From Citroniella saccharovorans (GTDB lineage Bacteria; Bacillota; Clostridia; Tissierellales; Peptoniphilaceae): a stretch of DNA of 64,000 bases. The stretch is taken from contig NZ_JAYKOT010000003.1 of NCBI RefSeq assembly GCF_035481615.1, forward strand, positions 1,116,001 through 1,180,000, in the 5' to 3' direction. The notes beneath the pieces were generated by a model, which was given only the letters and a program-made list of their open reading frames with translations, had not been told where the DNA came from and searched no databases. The position numbers and the translations under genes are program-made. Positions 18,354-26,471 of the stretch are shown in pieces. How positions within the stretch are numbered: position 1 is the stretch's first letter; every line of letters begins with the position of its first letter.

Positions 18354-18394
18354 GTTAAGGTAAAAATAATATAGAATATTAGAGTAAAATTATG

Positions 18395-18423
18395 TAAAAA
18401 AGTCCCAGCTATTTGCTGGGACT
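18395..18423 (-). terminator. intrinsic terminator after the giant peptidase gene
   Basis: Arms AGTCCCAGC / GCTGGGACT (18401-18423), five-base loop, then TTTTTT on the minus strand. Ten bases beyond the stop codon. Confidence 0.9.
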
Positions 18424-18433
18424 TTTAAAATAA

Positions 18434-21400
18434 CTATCTTACTGAAACTGTTCCCTTTATTGTTCTTACAATATTTAGTACTTCGTCAGTTGAATTAAAG
18501 TAACTTACGTTAGAAACATTTCCGTCCTTATCTAAATATAATAGGCATGGAACATAATTTGAACCGATAATATTAGATAATCCTCTTGCATTTACATAGA
18601 AATATGATTGCATTTCACTTAGTCCAAGTCTTTGAAGAATATTAATAACCTCACTTTGACTAGATGTTGTCATTGCTTCAATCATATTAAATTCAGATTT
18701 ATCCATTCCTTTTAAACTTCTCCATGAAGCTTGGCAAGCTCCACAAGTTGGATAACCCATAGCTATAACTGTTGGTCTCTTACCATCTGTAATGTCAGAG
18801 ATAGTATAAGATCCACCATTAACTGATGTTAATTGGAAATTATTAACATTTGTAGAGTAAGCGTTTCTTAATTTTGATCCAAGGTCATTATTTAATATAT
18901 GATTAAACTCGCCTCTATTATATCTATCATTGTAGCTTAATTTGTTTAGAGGTGTAGGATCTGGGTTAGGGTTAGGGTTTGGATCTGGATTAGGATCTGG
19001 ATTAGGATTTGGGTTAGGATTTGGGTTAGGAGCATCTTTAGCTCTTACTTCAAATGAAGTTGTAGTAGTTGCCTTATCATAATCTGATCCAGTATAGCTT
19101 GTTATAATTTTGTATTCACCAAGTGTAGCTTCAACATGAGTTGGAATATTAACTATAGCGATTCCGTTATAATTTATAACTCTAGAGAATTTGAACTCTC
19201 TTCCAACTGGATTTTTAACTATTATATCAATTGGTGCATTATAAGCAGCTTGTCCCTTATAGTTTGTAGCCTTAACTTCTAAGTTAACACTTTCCCCTTG
19301 TTTAACAACTCCAGGTTCAACCTTGCTTGTTAAATTTAAAGCTCTTTCATTTACTACATTATCTTCTTTAAAAGTCTTATCAAAATAAGCCTTAAGACCA
19401 GCAGCATCTTGTTCCTTACTAATATTAACAAGTCTACCTTGTTCATCTAATAGAACTGTATTTGGAGTAGTTAAGAAGTCTAATCTTGAACCCCAAATTG
19501 TATCAACTGCATCGTAGAAAATATGTGGTTTTAAATTTTCAATATTTAGATCCTTTAAAACTCTTTCAGCAAAGTCTATTGTAGTTTTTACATCTTCTTC
19601 TACAGAAGTAACAACTTCAATAAAGTTGTATCCATCATGTGATAATGGAGCCATAGCTTTCCACATTTCTACACAAGCTCCGCATCCTGGATAACCAAAT
19701 ACTAAAACAGTTTTCTTGTTTGGATCAACTAAATCTTTAAGTTGAACTGTTTTTTGATTTCTATCTTTTACAAAATATTTAAGAATATTTCTACCATAAT
19801 TTTGTTCAAGTGATTCATATTCAAAATCAGTTTTTGCTAAGTGATCAAAATCTCCCCTAGCTTTTCTATCTTGGTAAGACATTAAATTTTCTTTTTCCTT
19901 TAAACCTACTTCAAAGAAAGTGAATCCATTTCCGCTAACATAATTTGTGTGGTTACCTTTTGCTTCAGCATAGTATTTTCCACTTGGTGCATTTTGAGGA
20001 AGAGTAAATGTTATTTCTTTATTTCCATAATCATTCATCTTAACTGTTTCAGTATAGATTTCTTTTTTGTTTGAATCATATACCTTTACCACAGCTTCTC
20101 CCTTACGAATTCCATTATGGTCTAAGTCTTCTATATTAACATTAATTGTTACAGCTTCTCCTGATTTATAAGAAGTTTTATTTGTTGCTAGATTAACATC
20201 TAATGTTTTATCATATTCAGGGAAAATTGATGGTCTATTTTCTCTTAACCACTTAGTCATTCCACCATTCATATAATAAAGTTTACCAAATCCAAGTTCT
20301 TTTAATCTTTCAGCTGAAGCCTTTGATCTAACTTGGGTACGGCAATATAATAGATATGTCTTATCTTTGTCTAAAGTTTTTAGGAAATCCTCAAAGTCTT
20401 TTTTGTAGAAGTCATGATGAACAGCACCATCAATATGTGATTCCATATATTCAGCGTCTGTACGAACATCTAGAAGTACAAAATCCTTGTTATCCTTATT
20501 GTCTTTAATCATTTTTTGTGCTTCTTCTGTTTCAATCATTGTTAAGAAGCCTTCATCAGCTGGTTTAGATTCTTTAACTATAAATGAAATACTAGAATCT
20601 TTACTTACAAAGCCATTTTTCTTTACGCTTACATTTACAGTATATCTTCCATCTACTAATTCTTTTGCTAAAGCATAAACAGCTTGTCCATTTGCTGAAG
20701 TAGTCATAGTTTTTCTTTCTACTTCTCTAGAATTTTGGTCTAAAACTACAAATGTAGCTTCTGCACCTGAAATAGCCTGACCTTTTACTGATTTAGAAAT
20801 TAAAGTAAGTTTAGGGTTTTCACCTACTGAATATTCTTCCTTATCCTTAGTAAGTTCAAGAACCATTTCCTCTTCTTTAACTTCGCCAAATTGAATTTGG
20901 TAAGTTTCTTTTACTTTTCCATAATAGTAGGAATTTGCTTCAATTGTTATAGTATAAATACCTTCAGCCATGCTTGCATCAGGTCTAATATATAGTGAAG
21001 ATTTTCCATAGTAGTTTGTACTTTTATTTAAGCTAGTTTTAAATCCTTCTGGTCCTTCAACTAAAATGTTTAAGTTAGCATTTGAAATATTTCTATTATA
21101 AAGATCTGTAAGCTTGATATCTATATTAGCTCTTTCTTTTGCTGCATAAACTTTTTTACGTGAAGTTATTGATAAATTCATATTCTTAACTTCTTCTTTT
21201 TTGATTACCTCATAAGTTGTCTTTGAAACCCCTGTTGGATAACCATTCTTGCTAGCAGTCACAACTACTTCATAAGTTCCTGTTTCATCATTTGTACTAG
21301 GAATGAAGTTAATATATGTTTGTCCATAATATCCAGAAGAAATATTTTCAGTATAAACTTTTCCATCTGGAGTTTTAGTTTCAATTTTTATATTTGCGTT

Positions 21401-23914
21401 AGATAGTCTACTATTTGAATAACTTGTTCTAATATCATATCTAATAGCTTCGCCTTGAATAACGCTATCTTTAGCAGTAGATAGCTCAACAGCTATTTTT
21501 TCTGCAACTTCTTTTTTTACAGTAAGTTTAAGTTCTTTTGTATCAGAATTATAGCTATCTCCGCTCGCTTCAACTAATACTTTATATTCACCAGCACCAT
21601 TTAATTTATCTGTGTTAATAGTAAATTCAGCTTTACCATAAGCATTTGTATAAGCTGAGTCGCTTAGTATATTACCATTGCTACCAGAAACTGTATACTT
21701 AACATTTGCGTCCTTCATATTCCAGCCATTAATATTCTTAACGATTGTACTAAGAACTACTGATTCTCCTGCTGAAATATTTGTTTTTGAAAGAGAAGCA
21801 GTTAGATATAGGTCTCTGTTATTTTTAACTGTAAGAGTAAACTCTTTAGAATCAGACTTATATCCATCTCCACTTGCTTCAACTAAAACTTTATAATTTC
21901 CGCCTTCTTTCAAATTAGTTCCTGGTATATTAAAGCTTATTTGACCAGATTGATTTGTATATCCATTAGCATTAAATGTTCTACCACTTGGTGTAGTTAT
22001 TTGGTAGCTAACTGTTGCATATCTCATGTTCCAGCCATTAATGTTTTTAACTATAGCAGAAATAGAAATACTGTCTCCAGGGTTAATACTTGTTTTAGAT
22101 AGTGAGGCTGTTAAAAATAGTTGTTTTTCATCTGAAGGGTTAGATGAGTCAGTAACTGTAACATTGAGTTTAGCTGAAATATTTGAGCCATCTGTTGATC
22201 TTACAGTTATAACAGCATTACCTTTTCTTAATCCAGAAACTAAACCATTTTGGTCAACTTTTGCAACATAACTATTTGAAGAAACATATTCAATATTTCT
22301 AGATTGAGAGTTTGGAGTTACATTTGCATTTATTTGGTAAGTATTACCTTGAACTAAAGTAACGCTAGTTCTATCAAGTGAAATATTTGTTATTTTTTGA
22401 TCATCTGGATTTGGGTTTGGATCTGGATTTGGATTTGGATCTGGATCAGGAATTACTCCTGTATAAGGTTTTGTCATAGCCTTTAAGCATACATTAGTAT
22501 TTGCATTTCTATATGCTAAGTCTGTCCAGTTGTATCCATCGTAAGATATATAAGATTGTCCTTGAGCGGCAGTAGCTCTAGAAGTGAAACCCCATTGTCT
22601 ACTTTCTACAGGAATTGGGTAGTTATATCCAGGTGTAGTAATTTTAACTATAGGTGCAAACATTGCTCCTCTAGGAATAACTTGTCCTTTAAAAGTAACT
22701 GTTTGGTAACCAGCAAAAGTTGAAGTACCTTTTGCTACTAAAACTCTATTGTTAAATCCGCTATTTTGTCCAATATTTGTATTTACATAAACTTCGTAGG
22801 AAGCATTGTTGGAAGGTACAAAAAATCCTACTTCAGAAATTACACTATCTCTATTAACAGGTCCAAATACATTTGAAAAATAACCTGTTTGACCATTACC
22901 TATACTATTAGTCATTCCAAGTGGGTCATGGTACCATACAGATTTGCTATTGTCCTTTGATTTTAATACAAATATAGTATTGTTCCTAGCAATAAATCTA
23001 TCATAGTAAGATACATAGTAGTATCCTCCCATTCTTCCCCAGTTAGTTCCCCATGAGTTTTTTACAATCCATGCTCCATCTCCTGGAGGTGTGATTCCAA
23101 AATTGTATCTGCTGAAATTGTCATCCCAACCTACAATTGTTACCGCATGGTTTGCATAACCATATCCAGGATTATAAAGACCCATAGTATTAAAATTAGT
23201 ATAAGCATCATTTCCACAAACTGTAGTATAAGAAGCACCATATCTCATAATATTTTCTTTTAAAATATCACGATCTCTATTATTGTTAACATCTGGGATG
23301 TAAATTGCTTCTTTTAATTCCTTAACTGGTCTTAAACCACTAGGTGATCTGAAATCGTATGGAGAATAAGGCTCGTCTCTTTCATCAATTGGACCGCTAA
23401 ATCTAGATAGATAAGCTGCAGCTATATCTCTATTTCCTCCTTGGTCTGGAGCATAGTCAAAGCCATGAGTGTTTCTTAAATTCTTTTCAGAAAAGTCTCT
23501 AAGTTCATTTGGAAGAAGCACAGACTCTGCTGATCCATAAGTTGCAAAAGCCCAACATGATCCATTCGGACCTTGATCCTTCATAGGACTAACTCTATTA
23601 TGTTCTCTAAGGTCAAATCTAGCAGGAATTCCAGGAGCTCCCACTCTACCAAAAGGATCTGGCTTGTCGTTTTCTTCGTAAAGTAAATCATAATTTGTGT
23701 TGATATAGGCTGTAGCTTCTTTTAGCCCAAATCTTTTGTCAGTAATTCTTGAAGACCTAACTGCTTTAAAAGCAGGATTAATAGGTGCTTTATCAATCTC
23801 TAAATTTTTAGTTATTTCATTTGCTGGAAGCTGTACTTTTTGACTAGCAAAAGCTGTAGCAGAAAATAAAGAAGTAACTAAGAGAATTGATAATAATGTT
23901 TTCTTAAATCTCAT
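18434..23914 (-). CDS. secreted papain-family (C1) peptidase with Ig-like repeats, rhodanese and two thioredoxin-like domains
   Basis: 1826 residues. Signal peptide 1-24 (cleavage near AFA-SQ). Peptidase C1 domain about 95-310 with oxyanion Gln114, catalytic Cys120 (GSCWAF), His256 (NHAVTIVGW) and Asn286 (KNSWGT); a lectin-like domain follows (about 325-485), as in BsC1-type proteins. Then a Pro/Asn/Asp linker, a BIG_2 Ig-like domain (about 507-590), a series of about six invasin-like beta repeats to about 1110, a rhodanese domain (about 1115-1215, active Cys near 1190 in YCRTQVRS), another beta repeat, a thioredoxin-like domain with GYPGCGACVEMW near 1410, a beta repeat, a second Pro/Asn/Asp linker, and a C-terminal thioredoxin-like domain with GYPTCGACQASW near 1725. 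No LPXTG or SLH anchor is seen. Monocistronic with its own promoter and terminator. Function inferred: extracellular protein degradation or processing coupled to thiol/sulfur chemistry. Confidence 0.92.
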   Translation of the reverse strand: MRFKKTLLSILLVTSLFSATAFASQKVQLPANEITKNLEIDKAPINPAFKAVRSSRITDKRFGLKEATAYINTNYDLLYEENDKPDPFGRVGAPGIPARFDLREHNRVSPMKDQGPNGSCWAFATYGSAESVLLPNELRDFSEKNLRNTHGFDYAPDQGGNRDIAAAYLSRFSGPIDERDEPYSPYDFRSPSGLRPVKELKEAIYIPDVNNNRDRDILKENIMRYGASYTTVCGNDAYTNFNTMGLYNPGYGYANHAVTIVGWDDNFSRYNFGITPPGDGAWIVKNSWGTNWGRMGGYYYVSYYDRFIARNNTIFVLKSKDNSKSVWYHDPLGMTNSIGNGQTGYFSNVFGPVNRDSVISEVGFFVPSNNASYEVYVNTNIGQNSGFNNRVLVAKGTSTFAGYQTVTFKGQVIPRGAMFAPIVKITTPGYNYPIPVESRQWGFTSRATAAQGQSYISYDGYNWTDLAYRNANTNVCLKAMTKPYTGVIPDPDPNPNPDPNPNPDDQKITNISLDRTSVTLVQGNTYQINANVTPNSQSRNIEYVSSNSYVAKVDQNGLVSGLRKGNAVITVRSTDGSNISAKLNVTVTDSSNPSDEKQLFLTASLSKTSINPGDSISISAIVKNINGWNMRYATVSYQITTPSGRTFNANGYTNQSGQISFNIPGTNLKEGGNYKVLVEASGDGYKSDSKEFTLTVKNNRDLYLTASLSKTNISAGESVVLSTIVKNINGWNMKDANVKYTVSGSNGNILSDSAYTNAYGKAEFTINTDKLNGAGEYKVLVEASGDSYNSDTKELKLTVKKEVAEKIAVELSTAKDSVIQGEAIRYDIRTSYSNSRLSNANIKIETKTPDGKVYTENISSGYYGQTYINFIPSTNDETGTYEVVVTASKNGYPTGVSKTTYEVIKKEEVKNMNLSITSRKKVYAAKERANIDIKLTDLYNRNISNANLNILVEGPEGFKTSLNKSTNYYGKSSLYIRPDASMAEGIYTITIEANSYYYGKVKETYQIQFGEVKEEEMVLELTKDKEEYSVGENPKLTLISKSVKGQAISGAEATFVVLDQNSREVERKTMTTSANGQAVYALAKELVDGRYTVNVSVKKNGFVSKDSSISFIVKESKPADEGFLTMIETEEAQKMIKDNKDNKDFVLLDVRTDAEYMESHIDGAVHHDFYKKDFEDFLKTLDKDKTYLLYCRTQVRSKASAERLKELGFGKLYYMNGGMTKWLRENRPSIFPEYDKTLDVNLATNKTSYKSGEAVTINVNIEDLDHNGIRKGEAVVKVYDSNKKEIYTETVKMNDYGNKEITFTLPQNAPSGKYYAEAKGNHTNYVSGNGFTFFEVGLKEKENLMSYQDRKARGDFDHLAKTDFEYESLEQNYGRNILKYFVKDRNQKTVQLKDLVDPNKKTVLVFGYPGCGACVEMWKAMAPLSHDGYNFIEVVTSVEEDVKTTIDFAERVLKDLNIENLKPHIFYDAVDTIWGSRLDFLTTPNTVLLDEQGRLVNISKEQDAAGLKAYFDKTFKEDNVVNERALNLTSKVEPGVVKQGESVNLEVKATNYKGQAAYNAPIDIIVKNPVGREFKFSRVINYNGIAIVNIPTHVEATLGEYKIITSYTGSDYDKATTTTSFEVRAKDAPNPNPNPNPNPDPNPDPNPNPNPDPTPLNKLSYNDRYNRGEFNHILNNDLGSKLRNAYSTNVNNFQLTSVNGGSYTISDITDGKRPTVIAMGYPTCGACQASWRSLKGMDKSEFNMIEAMTTSSQSEVINILQRLGLSEMQSYFYVNARGLSNIIGSNYVPCLLYLDKDGNVSNVSYFNSTDEVLNIVRTIKGTVSVR
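18955..19034 (-). repeat. Pro-Asn-Asp linker repeat in the giant peptidase
   Basis: Low-complexity codons for PNPNPDP-type repeats; on the + strand this gives G-rich telomere-like units (GGGTTAGGG). It joins the last beta repeat to the C-terminal thioredoxin-like domain. Confidence 0.85.
22397..22449 (-). repeat. shorter Pro-Asn-Asp linker repeat in the giant peptidase
   Basis: Encodes PDPDPNPNPDPNPNPDD between the lectin-like domain and the first Ig-like domain; same codon repeat as the linker at 18955-19034, so the two may have arisen by duplication. Confidence 0.8.
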
Positions 23915-24031
23915 ACATTTTCTCCTTTCAAAAATATATTTAATAATCTCGCTCGCTTCTTTCCCCCTCCTGAAAAAAAGCTATAGACCAACAAAATAAA
24001 ATTCCTCGCACTTATATTAGTCTATACTTAT

Positions 24032-24060
24032 TTTATACCATAAATGTCCAAATATTACAA
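24032..24060 (-). promoter_or_regulatory. promoter of the giant peptidase gene
   Basis: Minus-strand TTGTAA (24055-24060), 17 bases, TATAAA (24032-24037) with an extended TGG immediately before the -10. This predicts an untranslated leader of about 110 bases ending in the ribosome binding site GAAAGGAG. Confidence 0.55.
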
Positions 24061-24302
24061 TAGAATTTATTAAAATATTTTTTTCGTTTTACCTTTTCAT
24101 AATAAATTATTTATTCTGTTAATTATTATCAATTAGTAATCTTATTTATGTAAAAATACAAGAAAAGATTGTTGATTTTGGGGGTTTTAAGAATTAATTT
24201 TTATAGGCTCAAAAACTCATTTAAAAATTTATAATTACAAGGGCTAAATTCAATTTAGATAAAAATAAGTGAATTTAGATAAATTATTAGTAAATTTTAT
24301 CA

Positions 24303-24334
24303 AAAATAAAAAACCTGGATAATTTATCCAGGTT
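24303..24334 (-). terminator. intrinsic terminator after telA
   Basis: Arms AACCTGGATAA / TTTATCCAGGTT (24312-24334), tight loop, followed on the minus strand by TTTTTTATTTTT. Confidence 0.88.
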
Positions 24335-24358
24335 TAACATCTTTTGAATTTTTATTTT

Positions 24359-25558
24359 TTATACTAATCTATCATAAGAATTATTATTTTGTTCTTCTCC
24401 TACATCAGCTCTAGAGTTTACACTTTCAAGAAGTGATTCCTTAAGTTTATTTTCAAGTTCCCTAAGCTGTGCTTCAGCTTGAATCCTCTTTTGTCTACCT
24501 TCTTTTTGAATTTGAATTGTCTCGCTAATTGTAGATATAAGGTCTTCATTTACCTTCTTAAGTGTTTCTATCTCAACAATTCCCTTTTCACTTTCCTTAG
24601 CAACTCCAATAGTATTGGATTTTATAAGCTCACTATTTTTCATAAGTAGTTTATTTGTAGTTTCTGATACTTGAGACTGCATTTTTAATGCCTCTTGCTG
24701 CTTATTTAGTCCAACTGCTATTACCATTTGTGATTTCCACAGAGGGATGGTATTTAAAATTGCTGTTTGAATTTTATCTACTAGAAGCTTATCATTATTT
24801 TGAATTAGTTTTATTTGAGGAGCAGTTTGAATAGCTAAGGTTTTACTAAGCTTAAGATCATATAATTTTTTTTCAAAACGATTAAGGCTCTCTTCAAAAT
24901 CATTTACTAGCTGTGCATTCATTGGTTCTCCAGAGTCTATAGCTTCTTGTCTTAATCTTGGAAGCTCATTTTCCCTAGTTTCTTTTAATTTTTCTTCCCC
25001 TGCAACTATATAGAGCTGAAGTTCATTAAAATAATCCAAATTTTTCTCATAGAGAGAGTCGAACATAGATATATCTTTTAAAAGTCCAATTCTTGCACTG
25101 TCTAGCTTTCCTTCAATCTTATCTATTTGAACTTCAACAATATCATACTTACCCATAAGTTTATCGATTGATCTTTGAATATCCTTGACAAAAGGAATAT
25201 TATCTAAAAATCCTTTTTTTTCACCAATGTTTTCAATATCTAAGGAACTAACCTTCTCCATAAGGTCAGTCATTAATTCGCCGACTTCCCCTGTATCCTT
25301 AGTTCTGATATTGTTTAAAATTGTATCAGAAAATGTAGAAAGATTTTTTTGTGCGGCTACACCATAAGTTGTAGAAACTTCAGAGTCAAGAAGATTTATA
25401 TTGGTTTTAAGTGAATTTATTTTATTTCTATCTTCTTCAGAAATCGTCTCTACCTTTTTATTTATTTCCTCTACTTCTTCAACTTGCTTACTTTCTTCAA
25501 TTTCAGTTTGCAGCTTCTTTTTTCTCAAAGCGTCAAGTGTAATCTCATTTTGATTCAT
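24359..25558 (-). CDS. telA: toxic anion resistance protein TelA
   Basis: 399 residues, TelA/YaaN family (tellurite resistance and membrane or cell-envelope stress). Helical throughout, with the family stretches around EVQIDKIEGKLDSARIGLLKDI and PLWKSQMVIAVGLNKQQEALK. No membrane helix. It follows the XpaC-like gene by 22 bases, the same pair as xpaC-yaaN in Bacillus. The molecular activity of the family is not known, so resistance to tellurite in this organism is only an inherited label. Confidence 0.9.
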   Translation of the reverse strand: MNQNEITLDALRKKKLQTEIEESKQVEEVEEINKKVETISEEDRNKINSLKTNINLLDSEVSTTYGVAAQKNLSTFSDTILNNIRTKDTGEVGELMTDLMEKVSSLDIENIGEKKGFLDNIPFVKDIQRSIDKLMGKYDIVEVQIDKIEGKLDSARIGLLKDISMFDSLYEKNLDYFNELQLYIVAGEEKLKETRENELPRLRQEAIDSGEPMNAQLVNDFEESLNRFEKKLYDLKLSKTLAIQTAPQIKLIQNNDKLLVDKIQTAILNTIPLWKSQMVIAVGLNKQQEALKMQSQVSETTNKLLMKNSELIKSNTIGVAKESEKGIVEIETLKKVNEDLISTISETIQIQKEGRQKRIQAEAQLRELENKLKESLLESVNSRADVGEEQNNNSYDRLV

Positions 25559-25580
25559 ATAAATCTCCTTTCAGATGTTA

Positions 25581-26234
25581 TTATAATTTTTCTTTTTTTA
25601 GTGATTCTAAAACTTTAATATCAGATTCAATATCTAAAAATTCGTTTTGAAATAGGCTTTCTAAAAAGTTTTTGAGTATAACATCTAAAGACTTTAAAGC
25701 TTTAATAGTATTATCTCTAGCTTCTAATTTTTTTGTATCAGAAATGTTTTTATCTAAAAACATCTGATAAGTCCTGCTTACCTTGCTCGCAGTTTCTAAA
25801 TGGTGATCAAAAAATTTTCTTGACCTATTAATCTTATTTGGATTGTCTTTTAAGTGATTGAAAATACTGTAGGAAGTTTGGAAAACATCCTTTAGAAGAG
25901 ATTTTACTTCTAAATCTTTTGTCTTAATATAAACTTTATTTATTGTGTTTAAGTCTTCATAAGCCTTATTCATAAGCGCCAATTCATCAGAGTCTTTAAA
26001 CATTTGTTTAAAGCTTTCTATTTCTTCTAATTCTTTCTTTTTCATCTCATCTATTCTTTTATTTTCCTCTAGCATTTTTTTCTTCTGATCCATCTTAATC
26101 ATCGTACTCTTAGCTTTTTGATATGCTAAAAAAGATAAAATCATACTTAAGAAAAAATTTATATCTAAACCAGCACTTAAAACAAACATGCAAATAAAGC
26201 CGATTAAAATTGGAAATAACTCTTTAGCCTTCAT
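25581..26234 (-). CDS. xpaC: XpaC-family protein (5-bromo-4-chloroindolyl phosphate hydrolysis domain)
   Basis: 217 residues. Two short membrane helices at the N-terminus (about 6-23 and 26-41) followed by a basic stretch and a helical cytoplasmic domain (about 60-215) typical of XpaC. XpaC was linked to X-phosphate hydrolysis in Bacillus, but the protein has no known catalytic motif. The neighbour TelA is the usual genomic partner, which supports the assignment. Confidence 0.82.
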   Translation of the reverse strand: MKAKELFPILIGFICMFVLSAGLDINFFLSMILSFLAYQKAKSTMIKMDQKKKMLEENKRIDEMKKKELEEIESFKQMFKDSDELALMNKAYEDLNTINKVYIKTKDLEVKSLLKDVFQTSYSIFNHLKDNPNKINRSRKFFDHHLETASKVSRTYQMFLDKNISDTKKLEARDNTIKALKSLDVILKNFLESLFQNEFLDIESDIKVLESLKKEKL

Positions 26235-26471
26235 ACAATCTCCTCCTAGCTATATATTAACACAAAAACATATATTTTAGAAGACTTATATTAAAATAAA
26301 TATATTTAATATTTTTTTAATTTTTTTTAAATATATTGAATAAATATTTTATGTTTTTTAAGATATAAATTAACTTTGTCTTTGTATTCATATTTCTAAT
26401 TTGTTTGAAGGATTTCAATTAAAATAAAATTTACTAATAATTTTCTAGAATTTTCCAATAAACAATGAATT

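Larger units (their letters stand above)
23915..24358. other. 444-base intergenic region, promoter and terminator only
   Basis: Contains the peptidase promoter and its roughly 110-base untranslated leader on the right of the gene, and the telA terminator at the other side. Between about 24061 and 24302 the sequence is AT-rich with no open frame of note, no clear hairpin and no RNA family I recognise. Confidence 0.6.

Noticed and set aside
18955..19034. Telomere-like GGGTTAGGG repeats, possible G-quadruplex
   Set aside because: Fully explained by codons of a Pro-Asn-Asp linker; only three clean G3 runs are adjacent, so a quadruplex is not well supported.
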